Positions 1-6,398 of a stretch of DNA of 8,520 bases are shown in pieces. The first letter of the stretch is position 1, and each line of letters starts with the position of its first letter. The DNA is taken from positions 1-8,520 of the forward strand of contig CALGTT010000202.1 of the NCBI GenBank assembly GCA_937901485.1, read 5' to 3'. Made by a program: the position numbers and the translations under genes. Source of the stretch: an uncultured Ruminococcus sp. GTDB lineage: Bacteria; Bacillota; Clostridia; Oscillospirales; Ruminococcaceae. Under the pieces are notes generated by a model. The model had not been told where the DNA came from. It saw only the letters and a program-made list of their open reading frames with translations, and did not search any database.

Positions 1-136
1 AAGCCTGACTTATTATGTACGCATTACATGCATCAAACTGAGCCTCAAGCGAATTGAACTCCTTATCTAGACCTTCCTCGGTCGATTTGCGCGTATAAAT
101 CGCGCACCTTTTGCATTCGATATTATCTTCCATCAT
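1..136 (-). CDS. Large serine recombinase, N-terminal 45 codons (runs off the left edge)
   Basis: Reading the minus strand from the ATG at 136 gives a protein starting MMEDNIECKRCAIYTRKSTE, followed by EEGLDKEFNSLEAQ and then DACNAYI. This is the typical opening of the large serine recombinases that integrate and excise phages and integrative elements. The YxRxS motif (YTRKS) places the catalytic serine at residue 18, and the Glu/Gln-containing EFNSLEAQ helix follows as in the family. The start codon overlaps the stop of the DUF2924 gene (ATGA), so the two are probably translated together. A second in-frame ATG follows immediately at 133. The rest of the catalytic domain, the recombinase domain and any zinc ribbon lie outside the window. 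I am confident of the family; the target site cannot be told from here. Confidence 0.9.
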   Translation of the reverse strand, partial: MMEDNIECKRCAIYTRKSTEEGLDKEFNSLEAQFDACNAYIISQA

Positions 137-561
137 TTTACTCCAAAGAATACCGGACCATTCCAATGAGAACCTGTAATCGCCTTAGCAACCGCCGTGA
201 GGGATCGATACATCTTTCCGTCGAACTCTACGCGACCGTCCGTATGCACTGTAACCTCATAATCGACTCCTTTCCAGTTTCTGACAAGTCTATGCTTTGA
301 CGGCTTCCTTGCCTCCCAAGAAGCGCGCATCAGCTTATCGCCCTCAACTGTCTTTGCAAGTGTCTTCTTGCTCGACTCCGAAAGCTTAAGGTTGTAGAAT
401 CGCTCCTGCAGGCGATAAGCAATCAAGAAACGCAAGACATCTTCTCTCGCGCAGTTCTGTGCATCCGGAATTAATTCCGCATACATTTTCTTAAGTTGTT
501 CATCGTTCATCCATTGTAGGCTGCCGATTTCAGATTTTAATTCTGGTGTTGGCTCTAACAT
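133..561 (-). CDS. DUF2924 family protein
   Basis: This 142-residue protein matches the DUF2924 family in length and layout. It has an N-terminal helical region with a segment around EDVLRFLIAYRLQERFYN, a central basic stretch, and a C-terminal WKGVDYEVTVHTDGRVEFDG-type beta segment ending in ITGSHWNGPVFFGV. That last motif (GxHWNGPxFFG) is the family signature. The molecular function is unknown. Members are repeatedly found directly upstream of serine recombinases in prophages and integrative elements, exactly as here, so a role in recombination or its control is reasonable but inferred. The start is set by an AAAGGAG ribosome binding site about 8 nt upstream of the ATG at 561. The stop overlaps the recombinase start. 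Confidence 0.88.
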   Translation of the reverse strand: MLEPTPELKSEIGSLQWMNDEQLKKMYAELIPDAQNCAREDVLRFLIAYRLQERFYNLKLSESSKKTLAKTVEGDKLMRASWEARKPSKHRLVRNWKGVDYEVTVHTDGRVEFDGKMYRSLTAVAKAITGSHWNGPVFFGVK

Positions 562-736
562 TCCAGTTTCTCCTTTCGATTAGGTATGATGCCGTAATCG
601 CTTGGGATTATCCAGTCCAATTACAAGCATCCTCACACCGTATTTATCTGTTCTCAAGAGGCCAGTTTGTCCCGCTTTTCGGATTTAATATTACGCTCAT
701 CTATGCAAACTATTACAGCATTCCACAACATCTAAA

Positions 737-997
737 ATGAACCACAATAGAAAATTAGTCATACCCATAGAGACTGGTAAAGGACACACACTCTCTCCAT
801 GTGCCATCTCTACCCTCGTCTCTATCGAAAAGGGAATACCTCAAAAACCCCTTATTTTATTGGGTGATAACACCGTAAACGATTCTCTTATTGAAGAGAG
901 AGAAATAGAGAAATTTGCTGAATTCGCCTTCTCACCGCTATGCACCAAGTGCAACAGAGACACGCCCGTTTGCACGGAATGGCGAAAAATCCTTTAA
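737..997 (+). CDS. Doubtful small ORF, 86 aa, with a CxxC and a further Cys near the end
   Basis: The reading frame encodes 86 residues with no family I recognise. Its composition (many K, E and I; few rare residues) looks protein-like, and the C-terminus holds a CTKC pair followed by TPVC, which could bind a metal or form disulfides. Evidence against it: there is no Shine-Dalgarno sequence before the ATG, it runs opposite to the neighbouring DUF2924 gene, and the nearest hairpin terminator (1020-1041) points the other way. Its ATG overlaps the stop of a 64-codon frame starting at GTG 546, but that frame has no support of its own. It could be a real accessory gene, a decayed one or chance. 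Confidence 0.25.
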   Translation: MNHNRKLVIPIETGKGHTLSPCAISTLVSIEKGIPQKPLILLGDNTVNDSLIEEREIEKFAEFAFSPLCTKCNRDTPVCTEWRKIL

Positions 998-1019
998 AAC
1001 ATGGGGAAATCATGAAAAC

Positions 1020-1041
1020 AAAAAAGCCGCCTTTCGGCGAC
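1020..1041 (-). terminator. Intrinsic terminator downstream of the tRNA 3' fragment
   Basis: On the minus strand, GTCGCC, a GAAA tetraloop and GGCGGC form a 6-bp hairpin (one G-U pair) followed directly by six T's. It lies 22 nt beyond the CCA of the tRNA fragment, the usual distance for a tRNA gene terminator, so the fragment and terminator appear to have been inherited together. Confidence 0.75.
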
Positions 1042-1063
1042 TCTCTCTATTTGTAAAAATTGA

Positions 1064-1091
1064 TGGCGGAGAGGGAGGGATTCGAACCCCC
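1064..1091 (-). other. 3' end of a tRNA gene (Ser-like): T arm, 3' acceptor strand and CCA; probable attachment site
   Basis: On the minus strand, GGGGG-TTCGAAT-CCCTC forms a complete T arm (5-bp stem with one G-U, 7-nt loop with TTCGAAT). It is followed by the 7-nt acceptor strand CCTCTCC, discriminator G and encoded CCA. The acceptor strand and G discriminator resemble bacterial tRNA-Ser. Upstream of 1091 there is no variable arm, anticodon arm or D arm, so this is only the 3' third of a tRNA. Such fragments are the usual footprint of integration into a tRNA gene (attL/attR or attP). The isotype is an inference from the acceptor sequence. Confidence 0.8.
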
Positions 1092-1131
1092 TAAAACTGG
1101 ATTGGGACGGAGAATATTACATTTTAGGGGG
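1087..1131. repeat. 10-bp perfect inverted repeat at the tRNA-fragment boundary
   Basis: CCCCCTAAAA (1087-1096) is repeated in inverse as TTTTAGGGGG (1122-1131) with 25 bases between. The left arm starts inside the T stem of the tRNA fragment and crosses the point where tRNA homology stops. It could be a recombinase binding site around the crossover, or a hairpin. No T-run follows on either strand, so it is not a normal terminator. Confidence 0.6.
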
Positions 1132-1141
1132 ATTTCGGAAA

Positions 1142-1424
1142 ATAAGTCTCTCTGTTTTTATCAGGAAATTTTGATGATATTTCGTCGGTAGCGGATAATG
1201 GATAATATCTCTGAAATTCTCTATTTTTCTCCATAATATGATAGAGAGAGTTTTACTAAAACCGCTATTTTGCGTTTGAACATATTACTACTCTATTCGA
1301 TTGTTCAAACTTCAACTTCCACGACATTTTATTCGGTTTCCTTGACTGCTAAGACAAATATTAACTACGCCTCTTGGATATGGGGGAAGCGCTTAATCCT
1401 TGAAACACCGCCCCCATAAATCTT
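1142..1424. other. AT-rich stretch without a recognisable gene
   Basis: I see no supported coding frame on either strand. The stretch is AT-rich, with a short repeated GATAATGGATAATAT element near 1196. At its right end is an inverted repeat, TATGGGGG (1379-1386) and CCCCCATA (1411-1418), 24 bases apart. That repeat lies just beyond the stop of the recombinase remnant and may be a recombinase arm site or a weak transcript end. It lacks a T-run. Confidence 0.4.
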
Positions 1425-1705
1425 CTAAAGTAAATCCACGATTCTTACCGCTCCGAGATTAGGCTGGGCGGGGTCGGCATAGTACTTGGTTATAGTTCGG
1501 ATATCGTCGCCGGAGATCGAGACCGCCATTTCAGCGCCGTACTTTTGATAGACATGGTCTATGCAGATCTTGCGAAGTTCATACGAGGCCTTCGAGCCGT
1601 GAAAGCCTAAAACACGAAGTTCACGGTTCAGAATCTCGAATGTCTCTCGCGTCACATCCAACCCCGAGAGCCGTCCGTAGTCATTGAACTTCTCCCATAT
1701 CTCAA
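1425..1705 (-). pseudogene. Tyrosine recombinase (phage integrase), C-terminal remnant
   Basis: From the junction with the guaA fragment, the minus-strand frame reads IWEKFNDYGRLSGL and on to a catalytic-domain end: KASYELRK (box II, arginine codon at 1572-1574), a helix with YQKYGAEMA, then TITKYYADP, where the nucleophilic tyrosine is one of the two Tyr codons at 1479-1484. This is the order of the final part of phage-type tyrosine integrases. The usual HxxR histidine is tyrosine here (YELR), and the usual LGH motif reads ISG, so the remnant looks divergent or decayed. The N-terminal arm, core-binding domain and first catalytic arginine are absent. The same frame stays open upstream to 1967, but the sequence there does not look like integrase and in part reads as guaA in another frame. 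Confidence 0.7.
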
Positions 1706-1789
1706 TTCCCACTCGATCGTGGCCGGAGGCTTGGAGGAAATGTCGTAGACAACGCGGTTTATGCCGCGCACCTCGTTGATTATGCGATT
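1706..1789 (-). pseudogene. guaA: Last 28 codons of guaA (GMP synthase), without its stop codon
   Basis: In one minus-strand frame the sequence reads NRIINEVRGINRVVYDIS followed by SKPPATIEWE. This is the very end of GMP synthase; as I recall it, the E. coli protein ends NRIINEVNGISRVVYDIS then GKPPATIEWE. Similarity to GuaA stops just before the first Asn (codon at 1787-1789), where the upstream residues no longer fit. After the final Glu the frame continues into LRYGRSS instead of a stop, because another sequence, the recombinase remnant in a different frame, is joined there. GuaA makes GMP from XMP and glutamine, but this piece cannot. The 3' end of guaA is a well-known integration site for mobile elements, so this is best read as an attachment-site duplicate. 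Confidence 0.85.
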
Positions 1790-1994
1790 GAATATTGCGC
1801 AAATTCTGTGCCAACCCACAAAGCTCAGTGCCAAAGGCGCTGGTCTTACACTTAATGTAAGATCCGCCAAACCAAGGATTACATTCTATTTCCAAAAAGC
1901 GCGTCCCCAGACCATCAGTACAACGGTTTGATGCGATTGGCACGGTCCTTGCTATTAGGAAAGGCAAGAGACATCAAACAAAGGAATCACCTGA

Positions 1995-2543
1995 ATGAAC
2001 AGAACATACGACGAACTTGAACTTCTACCGAAAGTCGTGCCTTCGGCTCGTCATAATCGTACCCTCTGCTGCGACATCACAGCTGCGGACCATGAAGTTG
2101 GGAAGAAGCTTTCTCGGACCATGAAGGAAGTCTATGGTGACGCAACGCTACGGAACGACAAGATTGTCATCCACTTCAGAGGAGCGGCCGGTGACGGGTT
2201 TGGCACTGGGCTCGGACCTGGAATCACTTTCGTCGCAGATAAAATCGGCGCAAACGGCTGTGCGGACATGAATGGCGGAAGAGCCCTTATTCTTTCGCTC
2301 CCCAGAGAGGGGTTCTGCCACGGTCTCAAAAACGGGAATGTGTTTGTCTATTCCAGGGGCATGGACATTCCACTCGCCTCCGGCGCCTATACCGTCGGGA
2401 AACCGAATGCATCCGAGAGAGCCGAAATCAGATCGCTTGTTGAAGAGCACCAACTGCTCACGCACTCAAAGGAGTCAAGCGCCATCCTATCTGACTGGAA
2501 TGAATCCGACTGTGGATTCGTCCGTGTCTCAGCGACCGTTTAA
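1995..2543 (+). CDS. GltB-type GXGXG domain protein, shortened (glutamate synthase large-subunit C-terminus)
   Basis: The 182 residues resemble the C-terminal beta-helix of glutamate synthase large subunit. TAADHEVGKKLS aligns to the domain entrance, RGAAGDGFGTGLGPGITF to its Gly-rich turn, IGANGCADMNGGRALIL to the usual GDHGCEYMTGG turn, and GLKNGNVFVYS to the next turn. The tail LVEEHQLLTHS...AILSDW...FVRV is the normal GltB end. Compared with family members from memory, roughly 60-75 residues between the first two Gly-rich segments are missing. The amidotransferase and FMN/FeS domains are absent, so it cannot make glutamate alone. It has an intact frame and an AAGGA ribosome binding site 9 nt before the ATG, and the codon before the ATG is a stop. 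It may be a small stand-alone gene (some archaea split GltB) or a relic with an internal deletion. Confidence 0.65.
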   Translation: MNRTYDELELLPKVVPSARHNRTLCCDITAADHEVGKKLSRTMKEVYGDATLRNDKIVIHFRGAAGDGFGTGLGPGITFVADKIGANGCADMNGGRALILSLPREGFCHGLKNGNVFVYSRGMDIPLASGAYTVGKPNASERAEIRSLVEEHQLLTHSKESSAILSDWNESDCGFVRVSATV

Positions 2544-2672
2544 TCTGCCCCATCGAATAACAAAGTCGACAAGGATAAAGGCTGTGGCAACAGCCACAAG
2601 CGGGGCGACAGGACATAGCAGCGCAGCGAGGGCGCTAAGTATGCCGCTAACGTATTTGAATAATATCTCCAT
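2529..2672 (-). CDS. Short holin-like membrane ORF, 47 aa, probably truncated
   Basis: The frame begins MEILFKYVSGILSALAALLC and continues PVAPLVAVATAFILVDFVIR before ending WGRLNGR. It is one long hydrophobic block broken by Pro residues, which would make one or two membrane helices. The pattern, with a helix, CPVAP, a second helix and a final VDF, resembles the start of small phage holins, where DF is usually followed by TG and a cytoplasmic tail. Here the tail is missing and the frame closes after seven further residues, overlapping the end of the GltB-like gene on the other strand. There is no Shine-Dalgarno sequence before the ATG. The holin assignment is inferred from pattern; a chance hydrophobic ORF is possible. 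Confidence 0.4.
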   Translation of the reverse strand: MEILFKYVSGILSALAALLCPVAPLVAVATAFILVDFVIRWGRLNGR

Positions 2673-2816
2673 TGATTGAACAGCGGTTTAGTGGGTTATT
2701 CACAGGTACGTACTCGGGGTACATATCCGTATTTCGGTTGAGATAGTCGCTAAGGCGGTTAGAGAGTATCGAGGCTTTGCGACGCAGGGTGCGCTGAACA
2801 CCTCGTTGGCGGTTGT
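2647..2816 (-). other. Possible C-terminal fragment of an unknown gene upstream of the holin-like ORF
   Basis: A minus-strand frame leaving the ileS junction codes for about 56 residues, including LRRKASILSNRLSDYLNR and MYPEYVPVNNPLNR, and stops at 2647, overlapping the holin-like start by 26 nt. It looks moderately protein-like but I do not recognise it, and its upstream part would lie across the junction. It may be the tail of a phage gene. Confidence 0.2.
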
Positions 2817-3580
2817 TTCCCGCCGTGGTAGAGTCGTATATCGAGCGGTTGTCGTCTGTGATCAAGGATGAGGAGCTGCTTGCTCAGGTCAAGCTCGTGC
2901 GCAACGTGATCTACCTTGCACGCTCCATCAGAAGCAAGAACAAGGTCAAGAACCGTCAGCCTCTGAGCACTCTGCGCGTGGTACTGTCCGAAAAGGCAGG
3001 CAATGCCGTGGTAGAGAGCTTCAGCGACATCATCGCTGAGGAGCTGAACGTGAAGCATGTGGAGATCCTTGAAAGTGTCGGCAGCGTGGCAGAAGTGAAG
3101 TACGCACCGAACTTCAACGAGATCAGAAACAGATATCCGGACAGAATTCCGGAGATCATCAAGGCTGTCAAGACCGGCAAGTTCGAGCTGAGAGCGGAGG
3201 ACGCACTGCTGGAGATCAACGGCACACAGGAAAGCTTCGATGCAGAGATCATCCTTGTGACCTATCAGGCAAAGGCTGGTCAGCATGTGGCAAGTGAAAA
3301 GGGCGTTGTGGTATCCCTCGACCTGACACTGACCGATGAGCTGAAGGATGAGGGCTTTGCCCGTGACATCGTGCGTGCGGTACAGGATGCACGCCGTCAG
3401 ATGGACTGCGCGATCACCGATGAGATCACAGTCGAGTTTGTCGGCAGCGTACCGGAGGCATGGGTGGACTATATCTGCGGCGAAACACTGAGCAATCGTG
3501 CAGAGATCGCAGACGCAGACCTGACTCTGGAGATCGCAGGCGATGATGACAGAGCTGTGACAGTTAAGGTAAAGAAGTAA
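2798..3580 (+). pseudogene. ileS: Isoleucyl-tRNA synthetase, C-terminal fragment (5' part missing)
   Basis: The frame is open from 2798 and becomes recognisably IleS by about 2816 (FPAVVESYIERL). It holds the end of the anticodon-binding helical domain, with the family motif VRNVIYLARSIRSKNKVKNR then QPL, followed by the C-terminal extension typical of clade-2 bacterial and eukaryotic-type IleS, including DELKDEGFARDIVRAVQDAR. A full protein of this clade is about 1,040 residues; only about 255 remain, so the Rossmann fold with HIGH and KMSKS, the editing domain and the first part of the anticodon domain are missing. There is no plausible start: candidate TTG and GTG codons lack ribosome binding sites, and the frame is closed by TGA at 2795. 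The remainder is undamaged, so the break is recent or an assembly junction. Confidence 0.9.
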
Positions 3581-3592
3581 TATGATTTTTCC

Positions 3593-3622
3593 CATACATC
3601 CCGCTGTAAGGCGGGATGTATG
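3593..3622. promoter_or_regulatory. Perfect 12-bp hairpin between ileS and valS
   Basis: CATACATCCCGC, a 6-nt loop and GCGGGATGTATG form an uninterrupted 12-bp stem starting 12 nt after the ileS stop. No T-run follows on either strand, so it is not a standard intrinsic terminator. It may mark an RNA processing or stability element in an ileS-valS transcript. The space is too small for a T-box leader. Confidence 0.6.
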
Positions 3623-3650
3623 ATACATATTCCGGAAAGGAAACAAGAAT

Positions 3651-6350
3651 ATGAGAAATGATTTGCCAAAAGTTTATAATCCGCAGGATGTAGAAAAGCG
3701 GATCTATGCACAATGGGAATCTGCCGGCTGCTTCCGCGGTATCCGCGATCCGAAGAAGAAGCCCTATACCATTGCAATGCCCCCTCCAAATGTTACCGGT
3801 CAGCTCCATATGGGCCATGCCGTGGACAATACCATGCAGGATATCCTGACACGTTTCAAGAGAATGCAGGGCTATGCGGCACTCTGGGTGCCCGGCACTG
3901 ACCACGCTGCCATTGCCACAGAAGCGAAGATCGTGGAGGCAATGCGCGAGGAAGGTCTGACCAAGGAGGATCTCGGACGTGACAAGTTCATGGAGCGTGC
4001 GTGGGCATGGAAGGAAACCTACGGCGGCAGGATCGTCAAGCAGCTCCGTACCCTCGGTACTTCCTGCGACTGGGAGCGCGAGCACTTCACCATGGATGAG
4101 GGCTGCTCCGATGCCGTTCTTGAGGTTTTTGTCAAGCTCTACAACGAGGGCAAGATCTACCGCGGCAACCGTATGGTAAACTGGTGTCCGAAATGCGTTA
4201 CTTCCATTTCTGACGCAGAGGTAGAATACGAGGAGCAGAACGGCAATTTCTGGCACCTGCTCTATCCGGTCAAGGAAACCGGCGAATATCTGGAAATCGC
4301 GACCACCCGTCCCGAAACGATGCTCGGTGATACTGCCGTTGCCATCAATGCGGAAGATCCCCGCTACAAGCACCTGCACGGCTGCCATGTCATCCTGCCG
4401 CTGCTCGACAAGGAGATCCCGATCGTCTGCGATGAACACGCGGACATGGAAAAGGGCACGGGCGTGGTAAAGATCACACCTGCACATGATCCGAACGACT
4501 TCGAGGTTGGTCAGCGTCATAACCTGCCGCTGGTGCGCTGCTTCACCTATGACGGTCACATGACCGGTACGGAGGATCTGCAGGCATATCAGGAGCTGAT
4601 GGCAAGCGGTCATATGACCGAGGGTGAGCCGGAGGTGCTCGACTGCGGCAAGTATGCGGGCATGACGACTGCGGAAGCACGCAAGGCGATCGTTGCAGAT
4701 CTCGAAGCACTCGGTCTGCTCAAGAAGATCGAGGAGCTCAAGCACGATGTCGGCACATGCTACAGATGCCACAATACCATCGAGCCGATGATCTCCAAGC
4801 AGTGGTTCGTTCGTATGCAGTCCCTCGCAGAACCGGCGATCAAGGCTGTTGAGGACGGCGAGCTGCGCTTTGTTCCGGAGCGTTTCACCAAGATCTATCT
4901 CAACTGGATGCGCAACACCCGCGACTGGTGCATTTCCCGTCAGCTCTGGTGGGGACACAGAATTCCGGCGTGGTACTGCGCAGACTGCGGTGAAACAATC
5001 GTGGCAAAGAGTGCGCCGTGCACCTGCCCGAAGTGCGGCGGCGCAAATCTGGAGCAGGATCCCGACACGCTTGACACATGGTTCTCCTCCGCCCTCTGGC
5101 CGTTCTCCATTCTGGGTTGGCCCAATGAGGATGCCGAGGACTACAAGTATTTCTACCCGACCAACACACTGGTCACGGGCTATGATATCATCGGCTTCTG
5201 GGTAAGCCGCATGATCTTCTCCGGTCTTGCCTATACCGGCAAGCTGCCGTTCGACACGGTTGTCATCCACGGCATCGTGCGCGACGCGCAGGGCAGAAAG
5301 ATGTCCAAGTCCCTCGGCAACGGCATTGATCCGCTGGTTGTCATCGAGGAATTCGGTGCGGACGCACTGCGTTTCATGCTTGTACAGGGCAGCACCCCCG
5401 GCAACGACATGCGCTACAGTCCGGAGAAAATCACGGCAATGCGTAACTTTGCAAACAAGCTCTGGAACGCGTCCCGCTTCCTGCTGATGAACCTCTCCAT
5501 TGACGAGTGCAAGCTTCCCGAAACACTGGAGCTGGAGGACAAGTGGATCCTGTCCAAGCTCAACAGCGTGACCAAGGAAGTTACCGACAATCTGGAAAGC
5601 TTTGAAATGGGCATTGCCGCACAGAAGCTCTATGACTTCACATGGAACACCTTCTGCGACTGGTTCATTGAGCTGGCAAAGATCCGTCTGAACGGCGAGG
5701 ACGAGACAAGAAAGGCGAACGTGCAGTATGTACTGTGCTATGTTCTGACCAATATCCTGAAGCTCCTGCATCCGTTCATGCCGTTCATCACCGAGGAGAT
5801 CTATCAGGCACTGCCGCATGACGGTGACTTCCTGATGATGCAGCAGTATCCGGTATATGACGAGGCATTGAATTTTGCAGAGGATGAAGCGACCATGGAG
5901 AAGATCATGGAAGCCATCTGTGCAGTCCGTGAGTGCCGTGCAGAGCTGAAGGTGCCGAACTCCAAGAAGGCACATGTCACCATCGTCAGCAAGAATGCGG
6001 ACACCTACGAGATCGCCAAGAGTTTCCTGATCCGTCTGGCAAGTGCGTCCTCCGTGGATGTACTCGCAGAGGAGACCGAGGCACTGGCAGGCATGGTGAG
6101 TGTTGTTACTGCCGATGCCAAGATGTTCCTGCCGCTTGCAGAGCTGGTGAATCTTGATGACGAGCGTGCAAGAATCCAGAAGGAGCTGGACAAGGCGTAC
6201 AAGGAGCTGGAGTTTGTCAACAACAAGCTGAACAACGAAAAGTTCATGGCGAAAGCCCCTGAAAAGGTCGTTGCCGGCGTTCGCGAGAGCGAAGCAAAGG
6301 CAAAGGCTCTGATCGAAAAGCTCGAAGAGCAGATGGCTGCGCTGAAGTAA
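3651..6350 (+). CDS. valS: Valyl-tRNA synthetase
   Basis: This complete 899-residue class I synthetase charges tRNA-Val in the cytoplasm. The HIGH-type signature is HMGH at residues 53-56, inside PPPNVTGQLHMGH. The editing (CP1) domain follows, with TTRPETMLGDTAV and GTGVVKITPAHDPNDFEVG. The catalytic fold resumes with KQWFVR and the KMSKS loop at 550-554. A helical anticodon-binding domain comes next, and the end is the ValRS-specific coiled-coil arm (LDDERARIQKELDKAYKELE to the C-terminus). A Cys cluster (443, 446, 457, 459, 462) within the catalytic region looks like a zinc-binding insert. AAAGGA lies 9 nt before the ATG. It follows the ileS fragment by 70 nt, so the two were probably co-transcribed. 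No T-box is present in that gap. Confidence 0.98.
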   Translation: MRNDLPKVYNPQDVEKRIYAQWESAGCFRGIRDPKKKPYTIAMPPPNVTGQLHMGHAVDNTMQDILTRFKRMQGYAALWVPGTDHAAIATEAKIVEAMREEGLTKEDLGRDKFMERAWAWKETYGGRIVKQLRTLGTSCDWEREHFTMDEGCSDAVLEVFVKLYNEGKIYRGNRMVNWCPKCVTSISDAEVEYEEQNGNFWHLLYPVKETGEYLEIATTRPETMLGDTAVAINAEDPRYKHLHGCHVILPLLDKEIPIVCDEHADMEKGTGVVKITPAHDPNDFEVGQRHNLPLVRCFTYDGHMTGTEDLQAYQELMASGHMTEGEPEVLDCGKYAGMTTAEARKAIVADLEALGLLKKIEELKHDVGTCYRCHNTIEPMISKQWFVRMQSLAEPAIKAVEDGELRFVPERFTKIYLNWMRNTRDWCISRQLWWGHRIPAWYCADCGETIVAKSAPCTCPKCGGANLEQDPDTLDTWFSSALWPFSILGWPNEDAEDYKYFYPTNTLVTGYDIIGFWVSRMIFSGLAYTGKLPFDTVVIHGIVRDAQGRKMSKSLGNGIDPLVVIEEFGADALRFMLVQGSTPGNDMRYSPEKITAMRNFANKLWNASRFLLMNLSIDECKLPETLELEDKWILSKLNSVTKEVTDNLESFEMGIAAQKLYDFTWNTFCDWFIELAKIRLNGEDETRKANVQYVLCYVLTNILKLLHPFMPFITEEIYQALPHDGDFLMMQQYPVYDEALNFAEDEATMEKIMEAICAVRECRAELKVPNSKKAHVTIVSKNADTYEIAKSFLIRLASASSVDVLAEETEALAGMVSVVTADAKMFLPLAELVNLDDERARIQKELDKAYKELEFVNNKLNNEKFMAKAPEKVVAGVRESEAKAKALIEKLEEQMAALK

Positions 6351-6362
6351 GTGGATATGAGG

Positions 6363-6391
6363 AAATCCCCCGAAATATCGGGGGATTTTTG
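6363..6391 (+). terminator. valS: Intrinsic terminator of valS
   Basis: AAATCCCCCGA, an AATA loop and TCGGGGGATTT form an 11-bp stem ending in a T-run (6386-6390), 12 nt after the valS stop. It lies between convergent genes; the minus-strand side has a weaker T-run, so it may also slow transcripts coming from the nrd side. Confidence 0.9.
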
Positions 6392-6398
6392 TATGTAT

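Noticed and set aside
546..740. A 64-codon plus-strand frame from a GTG start
   Set aside because: It starts inside the DUF2924 gene on the other strand, has no ribosome binding site and resembles nothing; the ATGA overlap with the next frame alone is not enough.
1040..1260. Repeated short TCTCTC/GAGAGAG tracts as a possible CRISPR or satellite array
   Set aside because: The tracts are short and irregular, with no constant repeat length or spacer unit.
1712..1967. The upstream half of the 180-codon frame as an integrase N-terminus
   Set aside because: The residues do not resemble a tyrosine recombinase core-binding domain or its first catalytic motif, and 1706-1789 codes for the GuaA tail in another frame.
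2759..3646. A 295-codon minus-strand frame opposite the ileS fragment
   Set aside because: It shadows the ileS coding frame; the Cys/His/Leu-rich composition is typical of antisense frames and it has no ribosome binding site.
3564..5975. An 803-codon minus-strand open frame opposite valS
   Set aside because: It is a mirror of the valS codon pattern in GC-rich DNA, its residues (many H, C, R, L) resemble no protein family, and valS is complete on the other strand.
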